Positions 1 through 8,214 of a stretch of 64,000 nt of DNA are shown piece after piece. Each line of letters opens with the position of its first letter. Position 1 is the stretch's first letter. The position numbers and the translations under genes were made by a program. This DNA comes from Sulfurospirillum sp036802865 (GTDB lineage: Bacteria > Campylobacterota > Campylobacteria > Campylobacterales > Sulfurospirillaceae), in NCBI RefSeq assembly GCF_036802865.1, contig NZ_DAIRVK010000002.1:310001-374000 (forward strand), read 5' to 3'. Under the pieces are notes generated by a model. It worked only from the letters and a program-made list of their open reading frames with translations, was not told the DNA's origin and made no database searches.

Positions 1-1623
1 GAGACTATCCTTAAAGGCAGAGATCCAAGAGATGCTGGCTTTATGGTACAAAGAATTTGTGGTGTTTGTACGTACTCACACTACAAAGCAGGTATTATGG
101 CAGTTGAAGATGCTCTAGGAATTGAGCCTCCTCTTAATGCAAAACTCACTCGTACATTGATGAACAATGCACTTTTCTTGCATGATCACGTAGTACATTT
201 TTATCATCTTCATGGACTTGACTGGGTTGATGTTGTTTCTGCTCTTAAAGCCGATCCACACAAAGCGGCGGCTGAGTCATTTAAATACACTGACGCTCCT
301 ATTGCGTGTGGTGCAGATGACCTTGTTGCAACTCAAAAAAGAGTAGCCGATTTTGTTAAAAAAGGAAATCTTGGACCATTCGCTAACGCTTACTGGGGAC
401 ATCCAACATACAAATTGACACCAGAGCAAAACCTTATTGCGGTTTCTCACTATCTTAAAGCGCTAGAGCTTCAAAGAACAATCGCTCAAATGATGGCTAT
501 TTTTGGTGCAAAACAACCACACCCACAAAGCTTAACCGTTGGTGGTGTAACGTGCGTTATGGATCTTCAATCACCTTCACGTTTAGGTGAGTATATGACT
601 AAATTTAAAGAAGTTGCAGATTTCGTTAATCGTGCTTACTATCCTGACGTTGTTATGGCTGGTAAGGCATATGCTGGCGAGCCAAGCGTTACAGGTGGTT
701 TGGGTGTACCAAATCTCTTTACACAAAAAGAGTTCCAAATCAGTGCAAAAGAATTTTTATTTGATAGCGGCGTAATGATGGGCGAAGATGTTGTCAATCT
801 TATTACGGGCAAACCATTTAAAGTTCAAACACTTGATGAGAGTAAAATTACCGAAGAAGCAACACGTGCATGGTATAAAGACAATGCAGCGTACCATCCG
901 TATGAAGGTCGTCAAGAGCCTAATTATACAGGCTTTAAAGATGCTCAAACCATCAATGACAAAGGTGTACTTGCACCTACTAAAGTTATTGATGAAAATG
1001 GTAAATATACATGGATCAAAGCGCCTCGTTATGATGGTAAACCACTTCAAGTTGGACCATTAGCAAATATCGTTGTAAACTATGCGCTTGGTAACAAACG
1101 TGTTAAAGCTGTTGTTGATAAATTCTTGAAAGACACAGGTCTTCCAATTTCTGCAGTTGCTTCTACTCTTGGTAGAACGGCATGTCGTATGATTGAAGCG
1201 AAAGTTATTGCTGATAATGGTATGGAAGCTTTTGCATCGTTAATCAATAACTTAAAAGTTGATGATGCTACATGTACTAGTTACAAAATTGATAAAAACA
1301 AAGAGTACAAAGGTCGCTACATCGGACATGTTCCTCGTGGTGTTCTTAGTCACTGGGTTAAAATCAAAAATGGTGTAATCGAAAACTACCAAGCAGTCGT
1401 TCCAAGTACATGGAATGCAAGTCCAAAAGACGCAAAAGGCGTTAGAGGATCTTATGAAGAGTCTTTAATTGGTTTGAAGATTACAGATCTTTCTCAACCG
1501 CTTGAAATTGTAAGAATCATCCACTCTTATGATCCATGTCTTGCATGTGCTGTACATGTTATGGATACAAAAGGTAATGAGATGAGCAGTTATAAGGTCA
1601 ATGTTAACGGTGCGTCTTGCTAA
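1..1623 (+). CDS. hydB: [NiFe] uptake hydrogenase large subunit HydB (5' end outside window)
   Basis: This is the catalytic large subunit of a membrane-bound H2-uptake hydrogenase of the Wolinella HydABC type. It oxidises H2 at a Ni-Fe site on the periplasmic face and feeds electrons to the quinone pool through HydC. The frame is open from base 1, so the start lies upstream and 540 residues are visible. The N-terminal nickel motif RICGVCTYSH is at about bases 49-78, and the C-terminal motif DPCLACAVH begins at base 1531. A short tail follows that His, as expected of a precursor cut by the maturation protease encoded at 2334. The small subunit hydA should lie just upstream. hydC follows after 20 nt in the same operon. 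Assignment to this family is secure; the exact group is inferred from gene order. Confidence 0.95.
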   Translation, partial: ETILKGRDPRDAGFMVQRICGVCTYSHYKAGIMAVEDALGIEPPLNAKLTRTLMNNALFLHDHVVHFYHLHGLDWVDVVSALKADPHKAAAESFKYTDAPIACGADDLVATQKRVADFVKKGNLGPFANAYWGHPTYKLTPEQNLIAVSHYLKALELQRTIAQMMAIFGAKQPHPQSLTVGGVTCVMDLQSPSRLGEYMTKFKEVADFVNRAYYPDVVMAGKAYAGEPSVTGGLGVPNLFTQKEFQISAKEFLFDSGVMMGEDVVNLITGKPFKVQTLDESKITEEATRAWYKDNAAYHPYEGRQEPNYTGFKDAQTINDKGVLAPTKVIDENGKYTWIKAPRYDGKPLQVGPLANIVVNYALGNKRVKAVVDKFLKDTGLPISAVASTLGRTACRMIEAKVIADNGMEAFASLINNLKVDDATCTSYKIDKNKEYKGRYIGHVPRGVLSHWVKIKNGVIENYQAVVPSTWNASPKDAKGVRGSYEESLIGLKITDLSQPLEIVRIIHSYDPCLACAVHVMDTKGNEMSSYKVNVNGASC

Positions 1624-1643
1624 AAGCGAAAGGGAGTCTAACA

Positions 1644-2321
1644 ATGAAAAGAGATATAGAATTTGAGTTCTCAGCAGGGCTTCGTTGGACGCACTGGCTT
1701 AGAGCAATTGCTATTTTTGTATTAACGGTGACAGGTTTTTACCTCACCTTTGTATTCATCGCTCCTGAAGCATCAGATGAGCCTATCCTCTTCTTGAATG
1801 CAAAGTTCAGAATGTGGCATGAAATCGCAGGGTTTTTGCTGATTGCAATCACTCTTTTTAAAACTTACCTTTTCTTTTCTGATCGTATCAGTTCAAAAGA
1901 GAGGGTATCTTTTTTAGATTTTATTAGTCCAAAGATATGGTTTCAGCAACTGAAATATTACCTTTTTATGGGGGAACACCCTCATTTAAGAGGTGTCTAT
2001 AATCCGTTGCAATTTGTCGCCTATGTTGGTCTTTATGCGATGATTTTTCTCATCTGTATTACAGGGCTTGTTTTATATGTACATTGTTATCAAGGTGGCG
2101 GTATTGGTCTGTTTTTATACGACTATATGCGTCCACTTGAAGCGATGATGGGTGGACTTGCTATGGTTCGAGAAATTCACCACATCGTGATGTGGGGTAT
2201 TTTGATCTTTATACCAATTCACATCTATATGGCAATCTTTAACTCAATTATGGGTAAAGAAGGTTCAATGGATGCGATTATTAGTGGTTACAAATTTCAT
2301 AAACAACATCCAAAACACTAA
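1644..2321 (+). CDS. hydC: Hydrogenase cytochrome b subunit HydC
   Basis: A 225-residue diheme cytochrome b that anchors the HydAB dimer and transfers electrons from H2 to menaquinone. The protein has several hydrophobic segments and His residues typical of the Ni/Fe-hydrogenase b-type cytochrome family (for example RWTHWLRA near the N-terminus, MWHEIAGF, and REIHHIVMWG near the C-terminus). The ATG at 1644 is chosen because AGGGAG lies about 8 nt upstream; an in-frame start at 1617 would overlap hydB and lacks a comparable site. The position directly behind hydB matches Wolinella and Helicobacter. Confidence 0.93.
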   Translation: MKRDIEFEFSAGLRWTHWLRAIAIFVLTVTGFYLTFVFIAPEASDEPILFLNAKFRMWHEIAGFLLIAITLFKTYLFFSDRISSKERVSFLDFISPKIWFQQLKYYLFMGEHPHLRGVYNPLQFVAYVGLYAMIFLICITGLVLYVHCYQGGGIGLFLYDYMRPLEAMMGGLAMVREIHHIVMWGILIFIPIHIYMAIFNSIMGKEGSMDAIISGYKFHKQHPKH

Positions 2322-2333
2322 GCGAGTCTTGGC

Positions 2334-2873
2334 TTGAAAGTGTTGATTTTGGGCATTGGCAATGTGATGTTCTCCGACGAAGGCGTCGGAGTTCATCTTT
2401 GCCGCCTTGTTGAACAAAAGTATGCGTTTTCTTCTTCTGAACACACCCTCACATTTATTGATGGCGGTACCCTTGCAGAGAGATTAATCCCTATTATCGT
2501 TGAATATGACTATCTGATCGTTCTTGATTGTGTTGATGCCAATGATGGCGAGATCGGTGATGTTTACTTCTTCGATTTTGAAAATGTCCCCAATTCTATT
2601 ACATGGCAAGGTAGTGTGCATGAAGTAGAAATGTTACAAACCCTCTCGATGATGGATTTAGTGGGAGATCGTCCTCCTACGAAAATAGTGGGCATTATTC
2701 CCGAAGTTATTGAAGATACAACACTCCAACTGACCGATGCTGTTGTTAAAGGAAGTAGCGTTATGGAGAGCGTTTTACTGAAACATTTGGTAGAATTAGG
2801 CTTTTCATATCAGCAAATCAGCGATATTGATATCCAAAGTGTGGCAAACACATCCTGTCTGGAGGATCGATGA
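2334..2873 (+). CDS. hydD: HydD hydrogenase maturation endopeptidase
   Basis: A 179-residue endopeptidase of the HybD/HyaD family that removes the C-terminal tail of HydB after nickel insertion. The N-terminus reads GIGNVMFSDEGVGVHL, carrying the conserved acidic metal ligand. LDCVDA supplies the second acidic ligand, and SVHEVEMLQTL contains the conserved His. The start is TTG at 2334, 12 nt after hydC; a GTG at 2340 is an alternative, and neither has a strong ribosome binding site. Its stop overlaps the hydE start in an ATGA junction, so the two are probably translationally coupled. Confidence 0.9.
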   Translation: MKVLILGIGNVMFSDEGVGVHLCRLVEQKYAFSSSEHTLTFIDGGTLAERLIPIIVEYDYLIVLDCVDANDGEIGDVYFFDFENVPNSITWQGSVHEVEMLQTLSMMDLVGDRPPTKIVGIIPEVIEDTTLQLTDAVVKGSSVMESVLLKHLVELGFSYQQISDIDIQSVANTSCLEDR

Positions 2874-4534
2874 TCTTAGCATTTGAATTTAACTATGTTT
2901 CCAATAACGGTATTTTAGAAAATTTACTCAAAGAAATCGCAAGTGATTTTGGCATTAGCCATAAAATTATTCGCAAAGAGACAATTGTAACGCTTTTTGT
3001 AGAAGCTGATGAGACAGTGTTAGGCACGTTTGCCGATACACTCTCTGCTTCTCTTCCATTATCTATCTTTTTTAAATCTTCCAGCGTGGAAGTGCTCGAT
3101 GTGATGCCAGAAGATCAGGAAGTAGTGCCTGTGATGGCTTATACTGTAGAATTTACACCCAAAATATTAGCTTTGGTTAATACACCAAATTCTCCATTTT
3201 ATCTTTCGCCTTTTGCAAGCAAGCCAAAAGATGGAACTGTAAAGCTTTTGCAAGAAGGGAAAGAGCTTTTACATGTCAATAATGCAAAAGGATATGAAGA
3301 ACTTTATGAAAAAGTTGCAGAATATATTGCAACAGGTGAAAATATAGCAATTCAAACCAAAAATGGTCATTTTCTTTTTGGAAAAATTGAAAACAGCAGT
3401 GCTATTAAAACATTTGAAGTTATGGCAACGGATTTATCTGTTGTTGAGCGTATGGTTGTGAGTAGAGAAAATGAGATCAAAGCACTTGCTTCTTTGGAGC
3501 GACCTGCGATTCGTTTTAAAGTTAACAGTCTTTTCGCACAAAAAGGTATTTTGAGTGATGCGCGTGTTAATTTAAGGCTTGCCGATGATCTTTTCCTTTA
3601 CCATCTTTCAAAGCATCTTTTTAGTAGAGGTGTCCAGTTTCTGTTTAAAGCTTCACTAGAGCAATATTCAGCGGTGTATCGTGTTGATTATGCGGTTGAG
3701 TGTGAATCCTTAGAACCTCTACTCATTAGTGTGCTCGAAAATGGCGCTATTTTAATTTTAAAAGGTAAAGATTACGCTTCTAAAGCACTTCAATCAAGCT
3801 TGAAAAAATTTGATGAGCCCTCTCATGCAGCATTTGCCTCTATTATGCAAGAGCATCAGCTTTTTGATGTAGTATCTAGCTGTTTTTATCTTAGTACCTC
3901 ACACAAAGATAGAATTATGCACTTCTCGAAAGAGCATGGTATGCTTAATCTTGTGGAAGTGTCGCTTCCTTCTTCGTTTGAAGAGCTTTTTGCTGAGATT
4001 GAGCGAAGTAGTCCTAGTGCTGAGCGTTTGGTGGCAAATTATAAAGAACAGTTTCCTGAAATTTACGCAAAAGCCATTCAAACTGTTATTCCAAGCGATG
4101 CATCAAAAAACATCTACTCACTATGGAAAATTGTTGCGATAGTCTTAGGCTTAAGCGATAATTTTGATCGTGCTGCAGAACAGTTGCTTGAAAATGCAGA
4201 AGATTTTGGTGGTCTAAAAGGTCCAAGAATTGATTATTTCTTAGAAAAAGAAGATGCATTAAGTTCTGATTTGAATTATGTGAGACTCATTCGAAGTGGT
4301 ATGAGTTTTAAGATTGCTGGAACCGATAACACAACGCTAAGCTTTGGTTACATGGAAAGTCTTGCCTATTTTATCTCTGATCTTGCAGATGCACACAAAG
4401 AAAACCTTATGACAATGAAGATTGCACTTTGTGGATCACTGTTTGGGTATAAACGATTTTCTGAGATGATCTGTAAAAATCTTAAACCAAATCACACCAT
4501 CTGCTTTAATAAAGAATTACCGATTGATCAGTAA
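2870..4534 (+). CDS. hydE: HydE, hydrogenase-operon protein resembling a degenerate HypF
   Basis: This is the fifth gene of the epsilonproteobacterial hydABCDE order, 554 residues, of unproven function. Reading it beside the next gene, hypF, shows collinear similarity. Residues about 40-80 match the HypF acylphosphatase region (VTLFVEADETVLGTFADTL against VIIEVEGFKESLDAFEEAL). Residues about 105-170 match the end of the zinc-finger and start of the YrdC region, but without the cysteines. The C-terminal 160 residues match the Kae1-like domain (YSLWKIVAIVLGLSDN against GRLFDAVAVLCGMEEN; IALCGSLFGYKRF against VVLGGGVFQNRTL). It ends just before the GGI-GQ tail of HypF. The metal- and nucleotide-binding residues appear lost. 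I infer an ancient HypF-derived maturation helper rather than an enzyme. It overlaps hypF by 11 nt. Confidence 0.8.
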   Translation: MILAFEFNYVSNNGILENLLKEIASDFGISHKIIRKETIVTLFVEADETVLGTFADTLSASLPLSIFFKSSSVEVLDVMPEDQEVVPVMAYTVEFTPKILALVNTPNSPFYLSPFASKPKDGTVKLLQEGKELLHVNNAKGYEELYEKVAEYIATGENIAIQTKNGHFLFGKIENSSAIKTFEVMATDLSVVERMVVSRENEIKALASLERPAIRFKVNSLFAQKGILSDARVNLRLADDLFLYHLSKHLFSRGVQFLFKASLEQYSAVYRVDYAVECESLEPLLISVLENGAILILKGKDYASKALQSSLKKFDEPSHAAFASIMQEHQLFDVVSSCFYLSTSHKDRIMHFSKEHGMLNLVEVSLPSSFEELFAEIERSSPSAERLVANYKEQFPEIYAKAIQTVIPSDASKNIYSLWKIVAIVLGLSDNFDRAAEQLLENAEDFGGLKGPRIDYFLEKEDALSSDLNYVRLIRSGMSFKIAGTDNTTLSFGYMESLAYFISDLADAHKENLMTMKIALCGSLFGYKRFSEMICKNLKPNHTICFNKELPIDQ

Positions 4535-6743
4535 ATCTCGTCTGATTTATCATATAGAAGGTATTGTCCAAGGGGTTGGTTTTCGCCCCTTTGTCTATAC
4601 CATTGCTCTACGTTATGCGCTTAAAGGTTTTGTGCTTAACAATTCCAAGGGTGTCATCATTGAAGTAGAAGGATTTAAAGAGAGTCTTGATGCATTTGAA
4701 GAGGCTTTGTTTAAAGAACTTCCTCCCCTTGCCCGAATTGATTTTTGGCATAAAGATACGCTTGACAGTAAAAATGATACGATATTTGAAATTCATCATA
4801 GTGAAGAGAGTGATGTTAAATCGTCTTTGGTGTTACCTGATATGTCAATTTGCCAAGAGTGCTTAGCAGAGTTACAAGATCCAACCAATCGTCGTTATCA
4901 CTACTTTTTTACCAATTGTACTCATTGTGGTCCTCGCTACTCTATCATTCAAACCGTTCCATACGATCGTCCTTACACCTCAATGCACCCTTTTACCATG
5001 TGCCAAGCGTGTCAAGATGAGTACACAAATCCGCTTAATCGCCGTTACCATGCCCAACCAATTAGTTGTCCAAATTGTGGGCCAACCCTCTTTTTACGTG
5101 CTATGAGTGGAGAATTGCTTGCGAGTAATGAAGAGGCAATATGTAAACTAGCGGGACTGATTAATGCAGGGCATATTGTTGCTATGAAAGGTATGGGTGG
5201 GTTTCACTTGATGTGTGATGCGACCAATGACACTACCGTGGCAAAACTAAGAGAGCGAAAACACCGCCCTTCCAAGCCATTTGCCGTCATGTTTAAAACG
5301 CTGGATGCCATCCACGAAGTTTGTGATTTAAGTGTACAAGAAGAAGAGGGCATTGGCTCACTTTTGCGACCGATTGTGCTTGTTAAACGCCATAAAAAAG
5401 CTTCAAAATTGAGTTCGTTGATAGCACCACATATTGACAGACTGGGTGTTTTCTTGCCGTATACGCCTTTACATGTTATGCTTTTTGAATACCTTTCAAA
5501 TCCCATCGTTGCGACCAGTGCCAACCGTTCGGGTGAGCCTATCATCAGTGAAGCAAAGGTTTTGGAGCAGAAATTAGGAGATGTTGTAGAGTATTATTTG
5601 GATTACAACCGTGAAATTGTAAATTCCAGTGATGATAGCGTTTTGCAGTATCTTGGCGATAAAACGCTCATTATGCGTTCTTCAAGAGGTTTGGCACCAC
5701 AGAGTTTTAGAATGACATCAACCGATGAACGTAAGATTTTAGCTGTGGGGGCACACCAAAAAAATGCCATAGCGATTTATCTGAATCATCAAATGATTGT
5801 AAGCCCCTATATTGGGGATTTAGATAACATTGCTTCTCATGGACTTTTTGAAAAAATGATAGAGAGCTTTGCGCGCTTTTATAATTTTACACCTGAACTT
5901 ATTGTTGGAGATATGCATCCAAATTATGTTTCAACGCAGTGGGCAAAAAAGCAAAGCATTCCTTTTTTACAAGTTCAACACCATTACGCACATATTCTCT
6001 CAACAATGTGTGAACATCAATTGAACGAACCTGTCCTTGGAATTGCATGGGATGGAACAGGCTATGGAGATGATGGTACGATCTGGGGTGGCGAGTTTCT
6101 ACTTTGCGATCAAAATGGCTATGAACGTGTTGCTTATTTTGAACCTTTTTTACTTTTGGGTGGTGATGCCAGTATTAAAGAGATCAAGCGCATTTTGGCT
6201 TCACTTTTGTGGGATGTTTTAGGTGATGAAGCCGATATTCATCTTTTGAACTATTTTGATAGCACATCACTCAAACTTCTTAAACAAATTTATACCAAAA
6301 AGATCAATGCACCACTGTGTTCCTCGGTTGGAAGACTCTTTGATGCTGTAGCCGTTTTATGTGGAATGGAAGAGAATGTGACGTATGATGGAGAGAGTGG
6401 ATTGTTGATAGAGGCATTGTATGATCCTGTTATTACAGAGTATTATGATGTTAAAATTGACGATAAAATTATTGATTATAAGTCAATGTTTAGCCAAATG
6501 CTCCATGACAAAGACCCCCATGTTATCGCCTCTAAATTCATTAATACTCTGGTTAAAATCCTTCTTACTTTAAAATCACGTTATGACTATCCTGTTGTTT
6601 TAGGTGGTGGAGTGTTTCAAAATCGCACACTTATGGAAAAAATTCTTCAAAATGTCACACAAAATCTCTATTTTCCGTTACAATTAGCCGTGAATGATGG
6701 CGGAATTTGTGTTGGACAGGTCTATAAAGCCCTTTCAAAATAA
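4524..6743 (+). CDS. hypF: Carbamoyltransferase HypF
   Basis: HypF uses carbamoyl phosphate and ATP to make the thiocarbamate on HypE that becomes the cyanide ligand of the NiFe site. At 739 residues it is full length. Domains in order are acylphosphatase (EGIVQGVGFRPFVY, residues about 9-22), two zinc fingers (CQECLAEL ... CTHCGPRY and CQACQDEY ... CPNCGP), YrdC-like (KHRPSKPFAVMF) and Kae1-like (HHYAHILS, then GGGVFQNRTL and NDGGICVGQ). The start is TTG at 4524 inside the end of hydE, which suggests translational coupling. The other hyp genes are not here but form a separate cluster at 33442-37021. Confidence 0.96.
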   Translation: MISKSRLIYHIEGIVQGVGFRPFVYTIALRYALKGFVLNNSKGVIIEVEGFKESLDAFEEALFKELPPLARIDFWHKDTLDSKNDTIFEIHHSEESDVKSSLVLPDMSICQECLAELQDPTNRRYHYFFTNCTHCGPRYSIIQTVPYDRPYTSMHPFTMCQACQDEYTNPLNRRYHAQPISCPNCGPTLFLRAMSGELLASNEEAICKLAGLINAGHIVAMKGMGGFHLMCDATNDTTVAKLRERKHRPSKPFAVMFKTLDAIHEVCDLSVQEEEGIGSLLRPIVLVKRHKKASKLSSLIAPHIDRLGVFLPYTPLHVMLFEYLSNPIVATSANRSGEPIISEAKVLEQKLGDVVEYYLDYNREIVNSSDDSVLQYLGDKTLIMRSSRGLAPQSFRMTSTDERKILAVGAHQKNAIAIYLNHQMIVSPYIGDLDNIASHGLFEKMIESFARFYNFTPELIVGDMHPNYVSTQWAKKQSIPFLQVQHHYAHILSTMCEHQLNEPVLGIAWDGTGYGDDGTIWGGEFLLCDQNGYERVAYFEPFLLLGGDASIKEIKRILASLLWDVLGDEADIHLLNYFDSTSLKLLKQIYTKKINAPLCSSVGRLFDAVAVLCGMEENVTYDGESGLLIEALYDPVITEYYDVKIDDKIIDYKSMFSQMLHDKDPHVIASKFINTLVKILLTLKSRYDYPVVLGGGVFQNRTLMEKILQNVTQNLYFPLQLAVNDGGICVGQVYKALSK

Positions 6744-6824
6744 TATTAATCTTTTTCTCTTTTAATATATAAAGATTACTCTGATTAGAATGTGAATGAA
6801 GTATATTTTTAATAAGGATACACC

Positions 6825-7238
6825 ATGGATAAAATTATTCGTTTTAGTGTTTCACTGCCAGAAAAACTTTTAGAAGAGCTTGATAAAAAAGTTGATGCTC
6901 AAGGGTATGCTTCACGTAGTGAGTTTACCAGAGATCTTATTCGTGAAAAAATTGTTAAAGACGATTGGCAAGACGATAATAGCGATGTTATCGGTGTTTT
7001 GACGATGATTTATACACATCATCAAAATGAACTTGTTCAAAAAATCTTAGAAATTCAACACGATGCAAAAATCAATATTATGTGCAATACCCATGTTCAT
7101 GTGAGTCATGAAAATTGTCTTGAAACCATTATGGTGACGGGAAAAGTTTCTGAAGTGAAAGATTTTGCACAAAAAATTGCAGGGTTAAAAGGCGTTAAAT
7201 TCTCCAAACTTGTCGAAGCATCAATCCCCGCTTCATAG
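6825..7238 (+). CDS. nikR: Nickel-responsive regulator NikR
   Basis: A 137-residue ribbon-helix-helix nickel sensor that represses or activates nickel uptake and Ni-enzyme genes. The N-terminal DNA-binding segment is IIRFSVSLPEKLLEELD, and the C-terminal ACT-like domain carries the nickel ligands in YTHHQNELVQ, HVHVSHENCLE. The start is well placed behind AAGGA. A leader of about 80 nt separates it from hypF. An AT-rich imperfect inverted repeat at about 6744-6769 could be an autoregulatory operator, but its match to the known epsilonproteobacterial NikR box is weak. The location beside Ni-hydrogenase genes fits the role. Confidence 0.95.
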   Translation: MDKIIRFSVSLPEKLLEELDKKVDAQGYASRSEFTRDLIREKIVKDDWQDDNSDVIGVLTMIYTHHQNELVQKILEIQHDAKINIMCNTHVHVSHENCLETIMVTGKVSEVKDFAQKIAGLKGVKFSKLVEASIPAS

Positions 7239-7250
7239 TTTTTCTATTTT

Positions 7251-7280
7251 AGGGGTAAGTATTAACGTATTTACCCCTTT
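7251..7280. terminator. Bidirectional terminator between nikR and the CooA-like gene
   Basis: AGGGGTAA (7251-7258) pairs with TTACCCCT (7271-7278), flanked by T runs on both sides. It sits between two convergent genes and could end transcripts from both. Confidence 0.75.
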
Positions 7281-7282
7281 AG

Positions 7283-7933
7283 CTAGTTCGTTATAGTCCA
7301 TTCTTTGAGCTTCTCTAAATCAGCAATTGCATAATGTGACTGATCTTTTTTCATCAAAATTTTCTTTTTTAAGAGTTCGTTAAAAACTGTTGAAACGGTT
7401 TGTCGTTTTGAACCAATAAATAAAGAGAGTTCATGCACAGAAAGATTAAAAAGAATTATCGTATTGTTCTCAACAATATTATTGTTTTGTGCACTGGCGA
7501 CTTCGAGTAAAAATGAGGCTAATTTATTTTTACAACTTTTAAAAACTAAGTTTTTAATGATGCGCCGCTCCATGACAGCACGCTGTTTTAATGATGAAAT
7601 AACAGCCGTAGAAAATTTTTCATTTCTAAAAAAATGTGAGAACTTTTCTGCGTCAATAAGATAGACTTCACTCTCCTCCAAAAATTCGATAACACATGAT
7701 TCTTCTGGGATAATGATGTTGTCTTTTATAAGATAATATAAAATAAATTCTTCGTCATTTTCATAAATAATTGCTTTAGCTTTACCACTTTTAAACACAT
7801 AAAGTGTCAATGATTTATTATCGTAAGCAATATTTCCTTTTGAGAATTTTTTGATAGGAATGGATTTAAATTCATCATCGGAGAGAATAGCAGAAAGATT
7901 AACAGCATCAACTCTTATTCGACTGGATTCCAT
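7283..7933 (-). CDS. CooA-like Crp/Fnr-family transcription regulator without heme ligands
   Basis: A 216-residue Crp/Fnr regulator: N-terminal cyclic-nucleotide-fold domain (about 1-110), long dimerisation helix (about 110-140) and C-terminal winged helix (about 160-210). The closest family I recognise is the CO sensor CooA. The recognition helix IGSKRQTVST gives Arg177, Gln178 and Ser181, the same residues at the same numbers as in Rhodospirillum CooA, and the ending SHYAIADLEKLK resembles CooA's GHYTIPNLVRLK. The heme ligands of CooA are not kept: alignment without gaps puts Ile at 75 and Glu at 77, and residue 2 is Glu rather than Pro. The effector is therefore unknown. It is transcribed away from fdhA1 and is the obvious candidate for the TGTCA-N6-TGACA sites at 8063, 10622 and 13170. 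It could be a general Crp/Fnr member, but the recognition helix makes CooA-like DNA specificity likely. Confidence 0.85.
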   Translation of the reverse strand: MESSRIRVDAVNLSAILSDDEFKSIPIKKFSKGNIAYDNKSLTLYVFKSGKAKAIIYENDEEFILYYLIKDNIIIPEESCVIEFLEESEVYLIDAEKFSHFFRNEKFSTAVISSLKQRAVMERRIIKNLVFKSCKNKLASFLLEVASAQNNNIVENNTIILFNLSVHELSLFIGSKRQTVSTVFNELLKKKILMKKDQSHYAIADLEKLKEWTITN

Positions 7934-8062
7934 TAGTAACCTTTTTTTTTACAAATTATCGTAGCATATCCTATGATTTCTGAAATAAAAGTTAATGAGC
8001 CTTTTTCTATCTAAAAAGCAACAAAACCCCTTAAAATAGGACTTTTGAGAAAAAATGAAAAG

Positions 8063-8078
8063 TGTCATCTATCTGACA
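8063..8078. promoter_or_regulatory. CooA-type operator TGTCA-N6-TGACA, fdhA1 promoter
   Basis: A perfect inverted repeat, TGTCA TCTATC TGACA. AGTA starts exactly 46 nt and TTCAG 71 nt beyond its end, the same spacing as at the other two copies. A -10-like TAATAT is at 8139-8144, so transcription may begin near 8153, placing the operator centre at about -82, a class I activator position. These promoter positions are inferred. Confidence 0.75.
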
Positions 8079-8114
8079 GTATTTATTTTTGAGTTGTGAT
8101 AGGATTCTTCAATT

Positions 8115-8168
8115 AAATTTAAAAGTAGATATATTTTTTAATATTAAATTCAGAAATATGAAAAATAG
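8115..8168 (+). promoter_or_regulatory. Conserved promoter element of fdhA1
   Basis: An AT-rich block (AGTA at 8124, TAATAT at 8139, TTCAG at 8149, then GAAAAATAG) also found, at the same internal spacing, upstream of fdhA2 (10676-10720) and hyfA (13225-13275). It most likely contains the -10 box and transcription start. No sigma-54 type GG-N10-GC signature is visible. Confidence 0.6.
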
Positions 8169-8214
8169 CCCCTGCAATTAAATTTGAGAATGCATATTTT
8201 AAGAAAGGATAGAG

